NCBI GenBank assembly: GCA_030867875.1
Contig: JAOWCC010001634.1
Span: forward strand, 52,238,021 to 52,302,020
Direction: 5' to 3'
DNA: 64,000 bases
From: Actinernus sp. WN-2022
Taxonomy: Eukaryota > Cnidaria > Anthozoa > Actiniaria > Actinernidae
Shown: one piece after another, positions 27,537 to 39,500 of the stretch
Position numbering within the stretch: position 1 is the first letter of the stretch
Layout: the number at the start of each line of letters is the position of its first letter
Position numbers and translations under genes: made by a program
Notes under the pieces: model-generated
Databases searched by the model: none
The model's input: the letters and a program-made list of their open reading frames with translations, nothing else
Told to the model about the DNA's origin: nothing

Positions 27537-30500
27537 AGCAGGTCGCTTAGTGGCCTTAGCAAGTGCTTTGTTCCACGTAGTTGGACACATAGGTGTTCCT
27601 GGTACATCAAGCGATCGACCAATTAAAGACCCGCTGACTACTGATATACCTCAACCAGTTTCAAAGCAACAAGATATACAAGATGGTAGAGGAGGAACAG
27701 ATGGATCGAATCACTGCGGACCCTCCGAAGACTGCGCCCCTTGAGAAAAACCAAAAGGTAAACGATCCAAAGCGTGTCGCTGCTGGAAAAGCACTGGTAG
27801 AAAGTAACCGCCGTGCTAGAGCGGCTCTCAATCGCGAGTTGGAGCGCAAAAGGGAGGAGATTCGTTCCAAAGAAACTGAAGATGAAAGTCGTACTACCAG
27901 GTCCTCCGGACAACCGGCTGTGAGAATGGGGCTACCATCACCATACTTACTGCCATCGGCACGTTGGTAGGTCTGTACTATCCGCGCCTTTACAGAGGCA
28001 ACACTCAAGCGTCTCAGAACTGTTGTAGTACGACGCCGGCTACGCCACGTGCTCCCGACAAAAGCCCAGATTCGCTGGGCATGGAGTAGGTTCATTTGTA
28101 GCCTAGAATCGTAGGTCATATGTGTTATAGTAGAATGGTGGAGAACAAGTTGATGCAAACAGTGCAAGACGCTGCTATATTGACTGGACTCGCTGTAGGT
28201 ATTGGGTTCGTTGCAAAAAAGGTGGTCAAGGAGTCCATGCTTAGCGATCCTTCGTCCTCCGTCTTGAATTACGTAAAGTGGACGGCTGTGTTGGCTGGTA
28301 GCATCGCCGCCAAGCAATATCTCGAGGACCAAAAGGTCATCCCATAGAGTGCGTAGATGGCCACCATAGCTATGATGCTCGGAGGAGCTCTACTCAATGC
28401 AACAGCCTTCGTAGGTGGAAGTTATTTCGCCCGGGCAATCTCCGGTAAAGATCCTGATACGCTGGCCATAGAGCGCAAACGCCACGATAAAGCTCTTGAG
28501 AAGTATCAGGCAGACTGGGCTGCTTTCCAGGAACATCGTGAAAAGTTAGCCGACTGGGTCCAAGAACAGGCGAGTCTGCAGCACCATGCTTCTGAGGATC
28601 TCAACAATACGGACCGTGCTCTCGAGCTATACAATACAGTACACGTGGGACTACACCGCATCCCAGCACTGCACGGACCTAGTTTCTCAGACTACTACCG
28701 ACCGTCGAGTGCACAGAAGACAGGTGAGTTGGTCTACGTTGGTGGTGGAATGCTTTCCCTTGGATATGCCTTCAGTCGCTGGCTGTAAGTAATTAAAAAA
28801 AAAATCCTCTAAAAAAAAAAAGGAATCTATTAATAAAGAAAAAAACAATCTTTAAAAAAAGAAAGAGATTTTGGGGGCCTTTTTTTTCTTTTATGAGAAT
28901 AGCGTATTAGAGGCTCATCATTGTGATATAGCAATGGATGCAAAGCTTTCCTCAATATTCTATGGTCCGGAGGGATACTGGAAAGGTCACGCTGCCGTGG
29001 GTAAGCTCGCAACTTCTGCTGGGGTGCCAGAGGCTGTTGCAAAGGTTTGGCTGGAAAAGAAAGCCCTATGGCAAATGTTCCTACCTAGTCCACATGAAAT
29101 TCCAAGACCACACTGGACAGTCTCAAAGCCAAACGAGGTGCACCAGGCTGATCTCCTTTTCCTACCACATGATCGGGTCCGTTCGGGACGAACATGGAAG
29201 ATTTATAAGTACACACTCGTTGTAATCGATGTGGCAAGCCGCTACAAAGAAGCAGAACCTTTGACATCGAAAGATAGTGGTGAAGTGGCTGCGGCCTTTG
29301 AACGGATCTACGAGCGTGGTCCATTGACGTGGCCAAAACTGTTACAGGTAGATCCAGGAAGGGAGTTCATGGGACGTATGTCTGGAACCTTGGAGCGACA
29401 TGGTACAAAGGTCCAACGAGGCGAGGTAGACAACCACAGGGCACAAGGCTTCGTTGAGCGAGCAAACAGGACGCTGGCTGAGAGGTTGTTTGGATATCAA
29501 TATGCTCAAGAGTTGGTTCTTGCTTCGAAAGGGTCAGATGCTAGATCCAGAGAGTGGGTTCTGCGGCTTCCTGTGGTCATCAAGGACATGAATAGTGAAG
29601 TGACTCGACTGACAGGAAAGGAGCCTTTGAATGCCGTGGTGGCACAGTAAGTGGACGTAAAAGTCACTACATATTCGAGGCCCATTGGATTCGAAGAAGA
29701 GCGCCTGCCATTCGATGCTCTCGTTCGATATCTGTATGCACCAGGGGAGTTGGAAGGTGGAGCCCGGCGAGCGACTGATCCTGTGTGGAGTTTGGAGGCG
29801 TATGGTATCTTGCATAGTGTGGTATCTTCGGGACAGCCCGTGCTGTACTATTTGGGAAAGGATGCACCAAAGCGAGGGTTTGTGCGTGAAGAGCTACAGA
29901 TAGTGCCTAGGGATACAGAACTGCCACCAAAGGGGATCCTAGTCGTACCCAGTCGCTAGACTGTACTCTATAGGCTCAGTGTGGATGCCGTCTGGAAGAA
30001 CCCGTCGCTTATCGTAGTAGGACGAGAGCCCAAGCTTCTGCTGTTCATAAGTTGCTATACCTTCTGGTGTCAAGCGGAAGCCTCGGTTTTCTGCTTGGTC
30101 GATGCTGCCGTGGAGTGCTGCTTTGAATCGATTCCATGAGACGGCGTTGTGCTGCTTCGACATCCCTTTGGTGGAATATTTCCTACTGTCGTCTGCCTCG
30201 ACGTAGTAGGCCTTGGAGCAAAGTGCAATGGCGCGCTGTCCCTGAAACTCGAGTTTGAAGAGGCCTGGGGTGCGACTGCTCCACTTGTCCCAGGCTAACC
30301 AATCTTTTTGGCAGGCCGCGAAATCCTCGCGCAGTTCGGGTTGTACCACTTCGTCGATGCTGTTGCCTGAGATGGCGATGTACGCACTGTCCGTATCCAT
30401 CTGGATGTATTCGAAAACCTGCCGATCAATGTACTTGTCAAGGAAGTCGTAGTAGAACTCGAGCATACGGAGCTTGGCAAGCTGGTACACAGCGATTCCT

Positions 30501-33500
30501 ACTTGGAACGGACGTTTGATCTTGATCCGAGGTTTTCGACTCTCGAGCTCATATGCGTCACCGACCTCCTCCAGATCTGCAAACCAGGCACTGCGCAGGG
30601 CTTTGTCCACAATCTGCTCATCTTTGGTGTAGGCGACATTCGTTAGACGCTCCAGAGCCTCGATCAGCTTACCGTAAGCGCTGTTTCCAAGTAGCTTGAA
30701 CACATCCGCCAGCAGGGCTTTGCTTTTGTCCGCATCTCCTGTCCGTCGCGCTTCAGTGACTTGCTCCACAAACCATTCGAAGACGTTTTTCAGTTCGTAG
30801 TCGATTGTGCGGTAGACAGCAGTCATCACTGCTCCGTGGTCGAGATACCAACGTAGAAGAGGGGCGTAGAGCAACAGCCTCTTTCCACTCAAACTCCCAA
30901 CTAGCTTCTTTTCGTTTGGTCGCTTTCGACCTGTCTCTTTCAGATAGGCCAGCATTTCTGGAGGGATTGCTTCCTCGGGGATTTCCCGATTGTAGAAGAA
31001 GGGTGGCATCTCCTCGAATTTCTTCCACAATGCTCTGGGTATCTCTATGTCGACCTCTGCGTACCCAAACCACGACCCATTCCGCAGGCACTCAGCAAGT
31101 CCTTCGGAGGCTGGACCAGGCTCGTTGTAGTGCACAACCTCTTCCTTGCCACAGGGCATTTCGTGGGCCATAGTCGAGAGGTATAGGACATCGGCATCGT
31201 AGCCCAGAATCTTGCGGCAGAGTTTGGGTCCACGCTGATGGCTGCGGATCTTGGACACTCCTGCTTCGTGGTATCTGGTCAGCACTATGCTTGGACCTCC
31301 CACGACGGCACTCTTCAGCATGTGATAGGCCTCCTCTTTTGGGGCATACAGCTCGGCCCCACGCTCTACGCTACCTCGAAGAAGAAACTGCAGTGAGACT
31401 CCAGGGATAGACACTGCGTCTTTCAATGTGTCTACACCCTTTGCGTGGTAGAAGCTATGCATCTTCTCGAGGGCCTCTAGAAACGGGACCACGTTCAAGT
31501 CGTTGTAGTACTGTAGCCAGTCAGCGAAGGTCTTCATTCCCTTCTCACGGAAGATGCGCTTACAGTCCTTCAAATCTGCCATGGATAGTAGGTATCCTCC
31601 CTTCAGTTTCGACCACCACGCTGGATAGTCCGGCAGTCCGATGTGGTCCAACTTGTCGGGAGAATCAAACCACTCATACGGCATGAAGCTGTTCTGTAAC
31701 TCACATCCATATGCGGTGACCCAACGCTCGTAGGAAGTGCCGGGCCCAAGATAATTCATCACGTCGAGGAACCTAAATTCAGGGGTCAAGAGAAACATAG
31801 TGGAGTTGACCTTCTTTGCCACCCGGACCTTCTTGCACGTATCGGCAATAGTTTCGACGAAGTAGTTTCGGAAGAGATTCATGTCGTACCGACCGGAGTT
31901 GAACCCTAGCACAGGAACCTGGTAGGACCATTCGTTGATTTTAGTCTGTTGTTCCTTCGATAGGGTATCGAAAGAGAAAGCGGCGGTCCTGGGGCAGAAC
32001 TGTTCAACAACGATTTCTCGAATTGCCTTTGCCCTTTGCTGGAGTTCTTCGACGAAGGCAGAGACGAGGTCCTTTGGATTGCGTTGGCAGATGTGGGTTG
32101 GTGTGCGGTTGTGTGTGTCAGCGACTGATACGGATATGGGAACGTGTATGTTGTCGATGGTCAATCGGTCTGTTGGCTGTCGTCCCTTTGTCCCATCGAG
32201 GTAGGCCTCAAAATCGTATACTATGGCATGTGGGTAGAAGGTTTGCGTTGGTTTTGGAACGGACGCGTTAGTCTTCTTTGTAGAGCAGCCCCAGGCCTCC
32301 ACTACGGTATAGCCTGCCTCACATAGCTTTGCTGTTCTGTTGCAAGTCTTGCGGTACTGGACTGTACCCCGGGGGAAGCATTTTGGGCAGCCGTGGTAGT
32401 AACACCCATGAAATTGGAAGATGGTTTTGGAAAGGGGTTCGTAGCCATCGACAGGTGCTCCTTCGATCCAACGTTCTCCACCATGCCCACAGGCTGCGTG
32501 ATGGATATGCTGCTGGAGTGCTTCCGACTCGCGCTTGAGCCAGCGTAGGGCTGCTTTGCTAGCGGTGTTCTCCGGCCAGAAGGCTTTTTCATATGCGGAC
32601 TGAGGAGCTGTGATTGCTTCTCCTGGGCATACGATCTTCGTTTCGCCGCGACTACAACGATCTACATGGCGTTGGAGGTGGCCAGCCTGCGTGAACCTTT
32701 GCTTACAGTCATTACAGATGTAGATGTGCCCGAGCTTGCAAGCGTTCTTGATATAGAAGGCATGCCCGTCGTACACCCCTATCGTTATTATATGATTGTA
32801 GCGGGCTGCATGCCGCATCAGATGCCAGGCACCATCCTCCGTAGGTTCATACACCCGAATGCCTATCCCAAAGTGTAACTCAATCTTCTCCAGCTGATCT
32901 AGCGAAGTTTTGGGGACGTCTGGTATAGGTACTACCAAGTGATAGAAGTCCTGGGCGAGTTTTCGAGCTTCGGTGGTACACCTGTCTACGCGTGCTCCTT
33001 TATATACAACAAAGCAGCGCCAAAGACATAGGTTGTCATTGTATTGGTCGAGGGCAATCATTCCCTTCTTCTGCCGAAGCCAGTGTGGCAGTGGGCCTGT
33101 TCCAAACAGTGGCTGACGATCAAGCACGACTTTGACGTCCACGTGGATCCACCTCACGAATGGCCACTGGGTATTGGGACGCTCTATGTGGGATTGAGGC
33201 GAGTGCTCTCCTTGTTGGCAATCCACTCCTCTGCGTCGCCTAGAATATTTATCCATGGAGAACCTGGGACTGTCTTGGAGAAGAGCATCACACGCCCGTT
33301 GTTGACATTGCGAATGCGATAGGCGTAGCTGTAGCGCAGGTAGAAGCTTGTTGCTACATTTGCAGTCAACTTCTCCATGAACCTAGGTGTCAAGTCCCCT
33401 GCCACACCTTGGAAGAAGCGCCACTGAATGGTACGCCTACCTTTCTCCTCTCCCTCGAGCATACCATCTCTCTCATCGAGAATAGTGTCTGTCTCTCGAG

Positions 33501-36500
33501 CAAGACTCCGTTCCAATGGCTCACTACGAGACTTTTTCAGGGTCCGCCGTCCGATGGTATACGGGTTTGAGGGTGGGCTATAGCCCGTGCTTCAACAGCT
33601 TCTGCCCTTAGACTTGCCGTGACCTCCTCATCCAACTGTTTGGCTTCACGTGCACGTTGGGCACTCTTGTGAGGATTTTCGGGATCACCTCGAAGAGCTG
33701 GGAACCTACCTGTTTGGTCAGCTCGTTTGATTCTCTTCTGCCGTTCGGTGGCGCGGGCCTCGGCTATTGCCTGAACGAGACCGGATTCGTTGAGCCTAGA
33801 GAAACCTTGAAGGTCGAACTGCTTTGCATGCCTGCGTAGTTCTTTGAGGGTAGCCATTTTCTTCAGTTATACCTATACCTATCTTCTCTCTAATTGGACT
33901 GTGGGGTCGTCATCCTTAATTCCACTAACACCTTTGCGAAGCACTTCTTAGTACGGCATTTTATCTCACGGAGGCGTTGGAACTGTGGTTGCGCACACTT
34001 CGAGCAAGTCCCGTAACTCGTATGACAGCCGCGACCACACTTCGAACATGGAGTAGGTGAAGTGCTCCCACCTCGTATCTGGAAATTATGCTGGGCGCAG
34101 TACTCTGTTGTCTTCGAACGACTCCTTACGCACCTCGTATCCTTCCCAAACATCAACCAGCAACAATTGCCTTTCTCCATCGTCTAATGCTTTCGCATAT
34201 ACCATATATATTCCATTCTCTAATTGGATCGTAGGGTCGTTATTTCTGCGTCGTTATTCCTGCGTCGTTATTCCTAGTAGTATAGCCGGGAGTATAAATG
34301 ATACAGCCTCATATTTTATCCACCAGTGAGCCGTTTTTAGTCCCCCGACCTCAACATTTTGTTGGACCATATAATTTTTTTGACCACACTTAGGTGTTTT
34401 TTGCCTATTTTGTGGTCAAAATTCACTAAATTGCCAAAAAGACGTTGGAGGAGGGGGCTAAAAACGGTTCTCTGGTGGATAAAATATGAGGTGGTATCAT
34501 TTTACTCCAGGCTATACTACTACTAATAATAATATAATAATATAATAATAATAATAACGGATTAATCAGTGGCATTTCCACGAGGTGGCTCTTCATCCAC
34601 TGATGGGCCTACGATTTAACGTCCTTATCCGAGAAGACGTGAAGGTCTAACCATTTGCAGCTCGTGAACGAAATTGTTTTACAAAGGTAGCACCTTCTAC
34701 TCGGTTATTTTAACACCCTGAGTGTTGGTCCGGCCGGGGTTTGAACCTGCGACCTCCCGCACAACAGACCGGCGCTTAACCACTAAGCTAACCGGGAGGC
34801 TACATATATGTACATCATGTGTGCAGCATAATTCAACCACATGTCTGTGTAATTATTCAGTGAAGTTAATTGCTGCAGGTACCAAATGAAGTCTAAAAAC
34901 TTGTTCAATTCAGTAACTGACCTTCACGTCTCAACATAAATGGATATTACAGTATTCAGGATTTGTGGCAAAATATGTTTATTATTTACCTCTGTATTGA
35001 GTACAGCTGTGTGTGAATAACCTGCCGCCAGCTGAGTGACCTGAACAGTATCGAGGGCGGTCATGTGACTTGGTAGCAGAGCATCCTCAATACTACCCAG
35101 TCCCAGCTGGCCATGCACACCCCACCCCCACGCCCACACTTGTTGGCCAGTGGACAATGCTAGAGAGTGGTAGTGGCCACACGTGACTGCTATGTATTTC
35201 TTGTCTGACAGTTCAGTGATGAAGACAGGACGAGTGTGCTGCTGAGTATCACCCTGTCCTAACTGGGTTACAATCAAAACAAATGATTAATATGTTTAAA
35301 AAAACAAATATTTTGTTTACCCTTGGATATTGAGGCTTATTTTAGGCCTTTAGCAGATTCTGCTAATGATCCAAGCATTCTCCACACACTCCTTGCTACA
35401 TTCTCCACACACACTCCTTACTTATTTTTACGGTGATTTTTTAATGTAATGTCAAAACTTTAAAGAAAAAATATATCAATATGTGACAGATAACCATAAG
35501 AAGCTCCATATATATAATTTTTGGTAACTGACCTGCCCATACTCAGATGAACCCCAGGCATAAACCTGCCAAGGGGAAAAAAACATGTTATATTCAAAGA
35601 TTAGACAGATGTTCACACAGGAAGTGAAATAAATATAGAGTTCTTGATTCTTTCATCATAAGAGTATATGGATTGCTGGATGAGACAATGTCAAGATTTG
35701 AAATACCCATATCACATGTAATGGCAGTACTTACTCCATCTCTACAAAGTGCCAATGTATGCTCAATACCACAAGCCACAGACAGAACTTTGATCCTAGA
35801 GAATAGATGGCATGCATGACTGAATCTTTTTTTCATTAAGATATTCTCCACATGCACAGGTGTGGTATCTGATATCCTCCACATGCACAGGTGTGGTATC
35901 TGATATCCTCCACATGCACATGTATGGTATATGATATCAGATACCATAGCTATGCATGTGGAGGATATCATATACCATACCTGTACATGTGGAGGATATC
36001 AGATACCATACCTGTGAATGTGGAGGATATCATATACCACACCTGTGCATGTGGAGGATATCATATACCATACCTGTGCATGTGGAGGATATCAGATACC
36101 ATACCTGTGCATGTGGAGGATATCAGATACCATACCTGTGCATGTGGAGGATATCATATACCATACCTGTGCATGTGGAGGATATCAGATACCATACCTG
36201 TGCATGTGGAGGATATCATATACCATACCTGTGCATGTGGAGGATATCATATACCTACCTGTGCATGTGGAGGATATCATATACCATACCTGTGCATGTG
36301 GAGGATATCAGATACCATACCTGTACATGTGGAGGATATCAGATACCATACCTGTGCATGTGGAGGATATCATATACCATACCTGTGCATGTGGAGGATA
36401 TCATATACCATACCTGTGCATGTGGAGTATCTCAACTCTGAATGGAATAGACTTGCCTTCTTCCTCAATCAAATCACCATGACCAAGCCTAAAGAAAAAT

Positions 36501-39500
36501 ATTATAATTTATAGTTTTACATAGTCTCAATCCTCTGCAGGCATATCCTGCTTCTAATCTCTTATCTCTTGGTGGGCTTCCCGTGGTCATCCTTTAATTT
36601 CCTCTCATCCTCATTACCAAACACCGGGAACTTGGTTTTACATGTTTCTTTCATTAATAATAAGAGTTAATTAGTCCAGTTAAATCACAAACTCTTTAGT
36701 CATTTTCAACAAAATATAACAACTAAAATATACTTAATGTCACAATTTGTTTAGTAAAAACACACACATATACATATATACCACAACAATCCACCCTAAC
36801 AATGTCCATACCTTCCTTTCTGTGACCTGCCCCATGTGTACACATCACCTGATGCACTGACTACTGCAGTGTGCTGCTGACCACATGACAGTCGTACTCG
36901 CTGGCACAGCATGTCAACTGTGTCCTCCTGACAGAAAAATAAACATTTTCAGTGTTTGTTCTACTGTTTGCTCCTCCAAGCCAGTTAAACATCTTGATCA
37001 TGGTATAGGGACCCGTACATTATTCGGGAATTTCTTTTCGAATAATAGGGCCGTGTTTTTGAAAAAGAATAATAGGCTGAAAATCCGAAATGACGTCATC
37101 GTAACTTCCTGATATGTCACGTGTTCAGAAAAAAACGTCTTCAGCTTCAGCCGAACGTGTTTTTTCTATTCTCAACAGGTCATTTGATGCCCAACAAGCA
37201 AATACATTGGAGGATTATGTTGAGGCAAGTGTTATGCTGCAGTACAACAAACGATAATTGTCTAGTTTTTGGAAGTTTTGTTGAACTGCAACATAATATT
37301 TCATACAAAACACTTGTCTCAGCATAGCTATTTCAGCATACTCTTCAATTATTGACGCTTTCTTGAAAAAAATGTTAGTACATATTTAATGAGAATAATA
37401 GGCAAATTTTAGGAATAATCTGGGGAATAATAGGGGGTTACAGAAAGAATACAGGAATAGAATAATAGGCAAAAAAAAAATGTACTGGTCCCTTATCATG
37501 GTAACAATCACAGCTAAAGTGAACAAGTTTCACGATAAATATGTGGTCGGTAAGTGGTTGGTACATTTGTAAGTGGTCAGTAAGTGGTGGTAGGTGGTTG
37601 GTAAGTGGTCCGTAACTGGTTGGTAAGTAGTTGGAAAGTGGTTGGTTAAGTCGTTGGTAAGTAGTTGGTACATTTGTAAGTGATCAGTAAGTGGTTGGTA
37701 AGTGGTCGGAGAGTGGTCAGTAAGTGATTGGTAAGTAGTGGGTAAGTGGTCTGTAAATGGTTGGTACATTTGTAAGTGATCAGTAAGTGGTTGGTACATT
37801 TGTAAATGGTCAGTAAGTGGTTGGTACATTTGTAAATGGTCAGTAAGTGGTTGTTTAGCAGTTGGTACATTTGTAAGTGGTTGGTACATTTGTAAATGGT
37901 CAGTAAGTGGTTAGTAAGTGGTCCGTAAATGGTTGGAAAGTGGTTAGTTAAGTCGTTGGTAAGTAGTTGGTACATTTGTAAGTGATCAGTAAGTAGTTGG
38001 TAAGTGGTCAGTAAGTGGTGGGTAAGTGGTGGGTAAGTGGACTGTAAGTGGTTGGTACATTTGTAAGTGGTGGGTAAGTGGGCTGTAAGTGGTTGGTACA
38101 TTTGTAAGTGATCAGTAAGTGGTTGGTACATTTGTAAATGGTCAGTAAGTGGTTGGTAAGTAGTTAGTACATTTGTAAGTGGTCAGTAAATAGTCGGTAC
38201 ATTTGTAAGTGGTCTGTAAGTGGTTGGTACATTTGTAAGTGGTTGGTACATTTGTAAGTGGTTGGTAAGTGGTCCATAAGTGGTTGGTATGTTTGTAAGT
38301 GGTTTGTAAGTGGTTGGTAAGTGGTTGGTACATTTGTAAGTGGTTAGTATGTGGTTGTTATGTGGTTGGTAAGTGGTGCATAAGTGGTTGGTAAGTGGTC
38401 GGTACATTTGTAAGTGGTTGGTAAGTGGTCGGTACATTTGTAAGTGGTTGGTAAGTGGTTGGTACATTTGTAAGTGGTTGGTAAGTGGTCCATAAGTGGT
38501 TGGTACATTTGTAAGTGGTCAGTATGTGGTTGGTATGTGGTTGTTATGTGGTTGGTAAGTGGTCCATAAGTGGTTGGTAAGTGGTCCATAAGTGGTCCAT
38601 AAGTGGTTGGTACATTTGTAAGTGGTCAGTATGTGGTTGGTATGTGGTTGTTATGTGGTTGGTAAGTGGTCCATAAGTGGTTGGTAAGTGGTCCATAAGT
38701 GGTTGGTAAGTGGTTGGTACATTTGTAAGTGGTTGGTAAGTGGTCCATAAGTGGTCAGTAAGTGGTGGTAGGTGGTTGGTAAGTGGTCGGTAACTGGTTG
38801 GTTAAGTCATAGTTAATAGAGTGGAATGGTTATGAAACCCGGCAAACTTCAAAGGGGCTAACAAAGGCGCTGCGATTAATGTTGGAAGGAGGCCAAACAA
38901 AAGATTGTGCAGGGTTATAGTTCATTAGCTTCCCCTGAACGACTGAACTCACACGTTTCTATTGGCTGATTGATTAACACATTGGAATTTCTATTGTGTT
39001 TTGTGCAGGGTAGTGGTTGAAAAAAGCTAACAAAGACATATAACAAAGAAGGTCGCTGGGTTTCATAACCATTCCACTCTATTAACTATGGTTAAGTCGT
39101 TGGTAAGTAGTTGGTACATTTGTAAGTGATCAGTAAGTGGTTGGTAAGTGGTCGGAGAGTGGTCAGTAAGTGATTGGTAAGTGGTGGGTAAGTGGTCTGT
39201 GAGTGGTTGGTACATTTGTAAATGGTCAGTAAGTGGTTGTTTAGCAGTTGGTACATTTGTAAGTGGTTGGTACATTTGTAAGTGATCAGTAAGTGGTTGG
39301 TAAGTGGTCAGTAAGTGGTTGTTAAGTGGTTGGTAGGTGGTTAGTACATTTGTAAGTGGTCAGTAAGTGATCAGTAAGTGGTTGGTAAGTGGTTGGTAAG
39401 TGGTTGGTAAGTGGTTGGTAAGTGGTCGGTAAGTGGTCGGTGGTTGGCTGACCACTCACCAACAACATACTTACGGAACACCTTGTTCATTTTTGCAAAC

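Larger units (their letters stand above)
15196..34521. mobile_element. Degraded 19.3-kb Polinton/Maverick element
   Basis: Long terminal inverted repeats start AGTAGTATAGCC and end GGCTATACTACT, and ACTAA flanks both sides (15191-15195 and 34522-34526). Inside are the diagnostic genes: protein-primed PolB, retroviral-type integrase, double jelly-roll major capsid protein, a probable minor capsid protein and an A32-like ATPase. A set of small membrane and coiled-coil proteins matches families I recall from cnidarian Polintons. Coding segments are visibly less AT-rich than the flanks. Frameshifts, stops and three internal insertions indicate an old, inactive copy. The duplication is 5 bp, whereas 6 bp is usual, and the right flank is a TAA-rich SINE tail, so the exact border carries some doubt. 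Confidence 0.92.

Noticed and set aside
15534..34180. Contaminating virus or bacterial contig
   Set aside because: The segment is bounded by terminal repeats and a probable duplication inside an intron whose two flanking exons are phase-compatible, and it contains host-type LINE insertions.
35891..36514. Overlapping frames in all three plus phases
   Set aside because: A 31-bp repeat without stops opens every frame; this is intronic minisatellite DNA.
37530..38589. Thr/Tyr/His-rich minus-strand frames
   Set aside because: Translation of the GTAAGTGGT array; frames shift freely between units and start anywhere.
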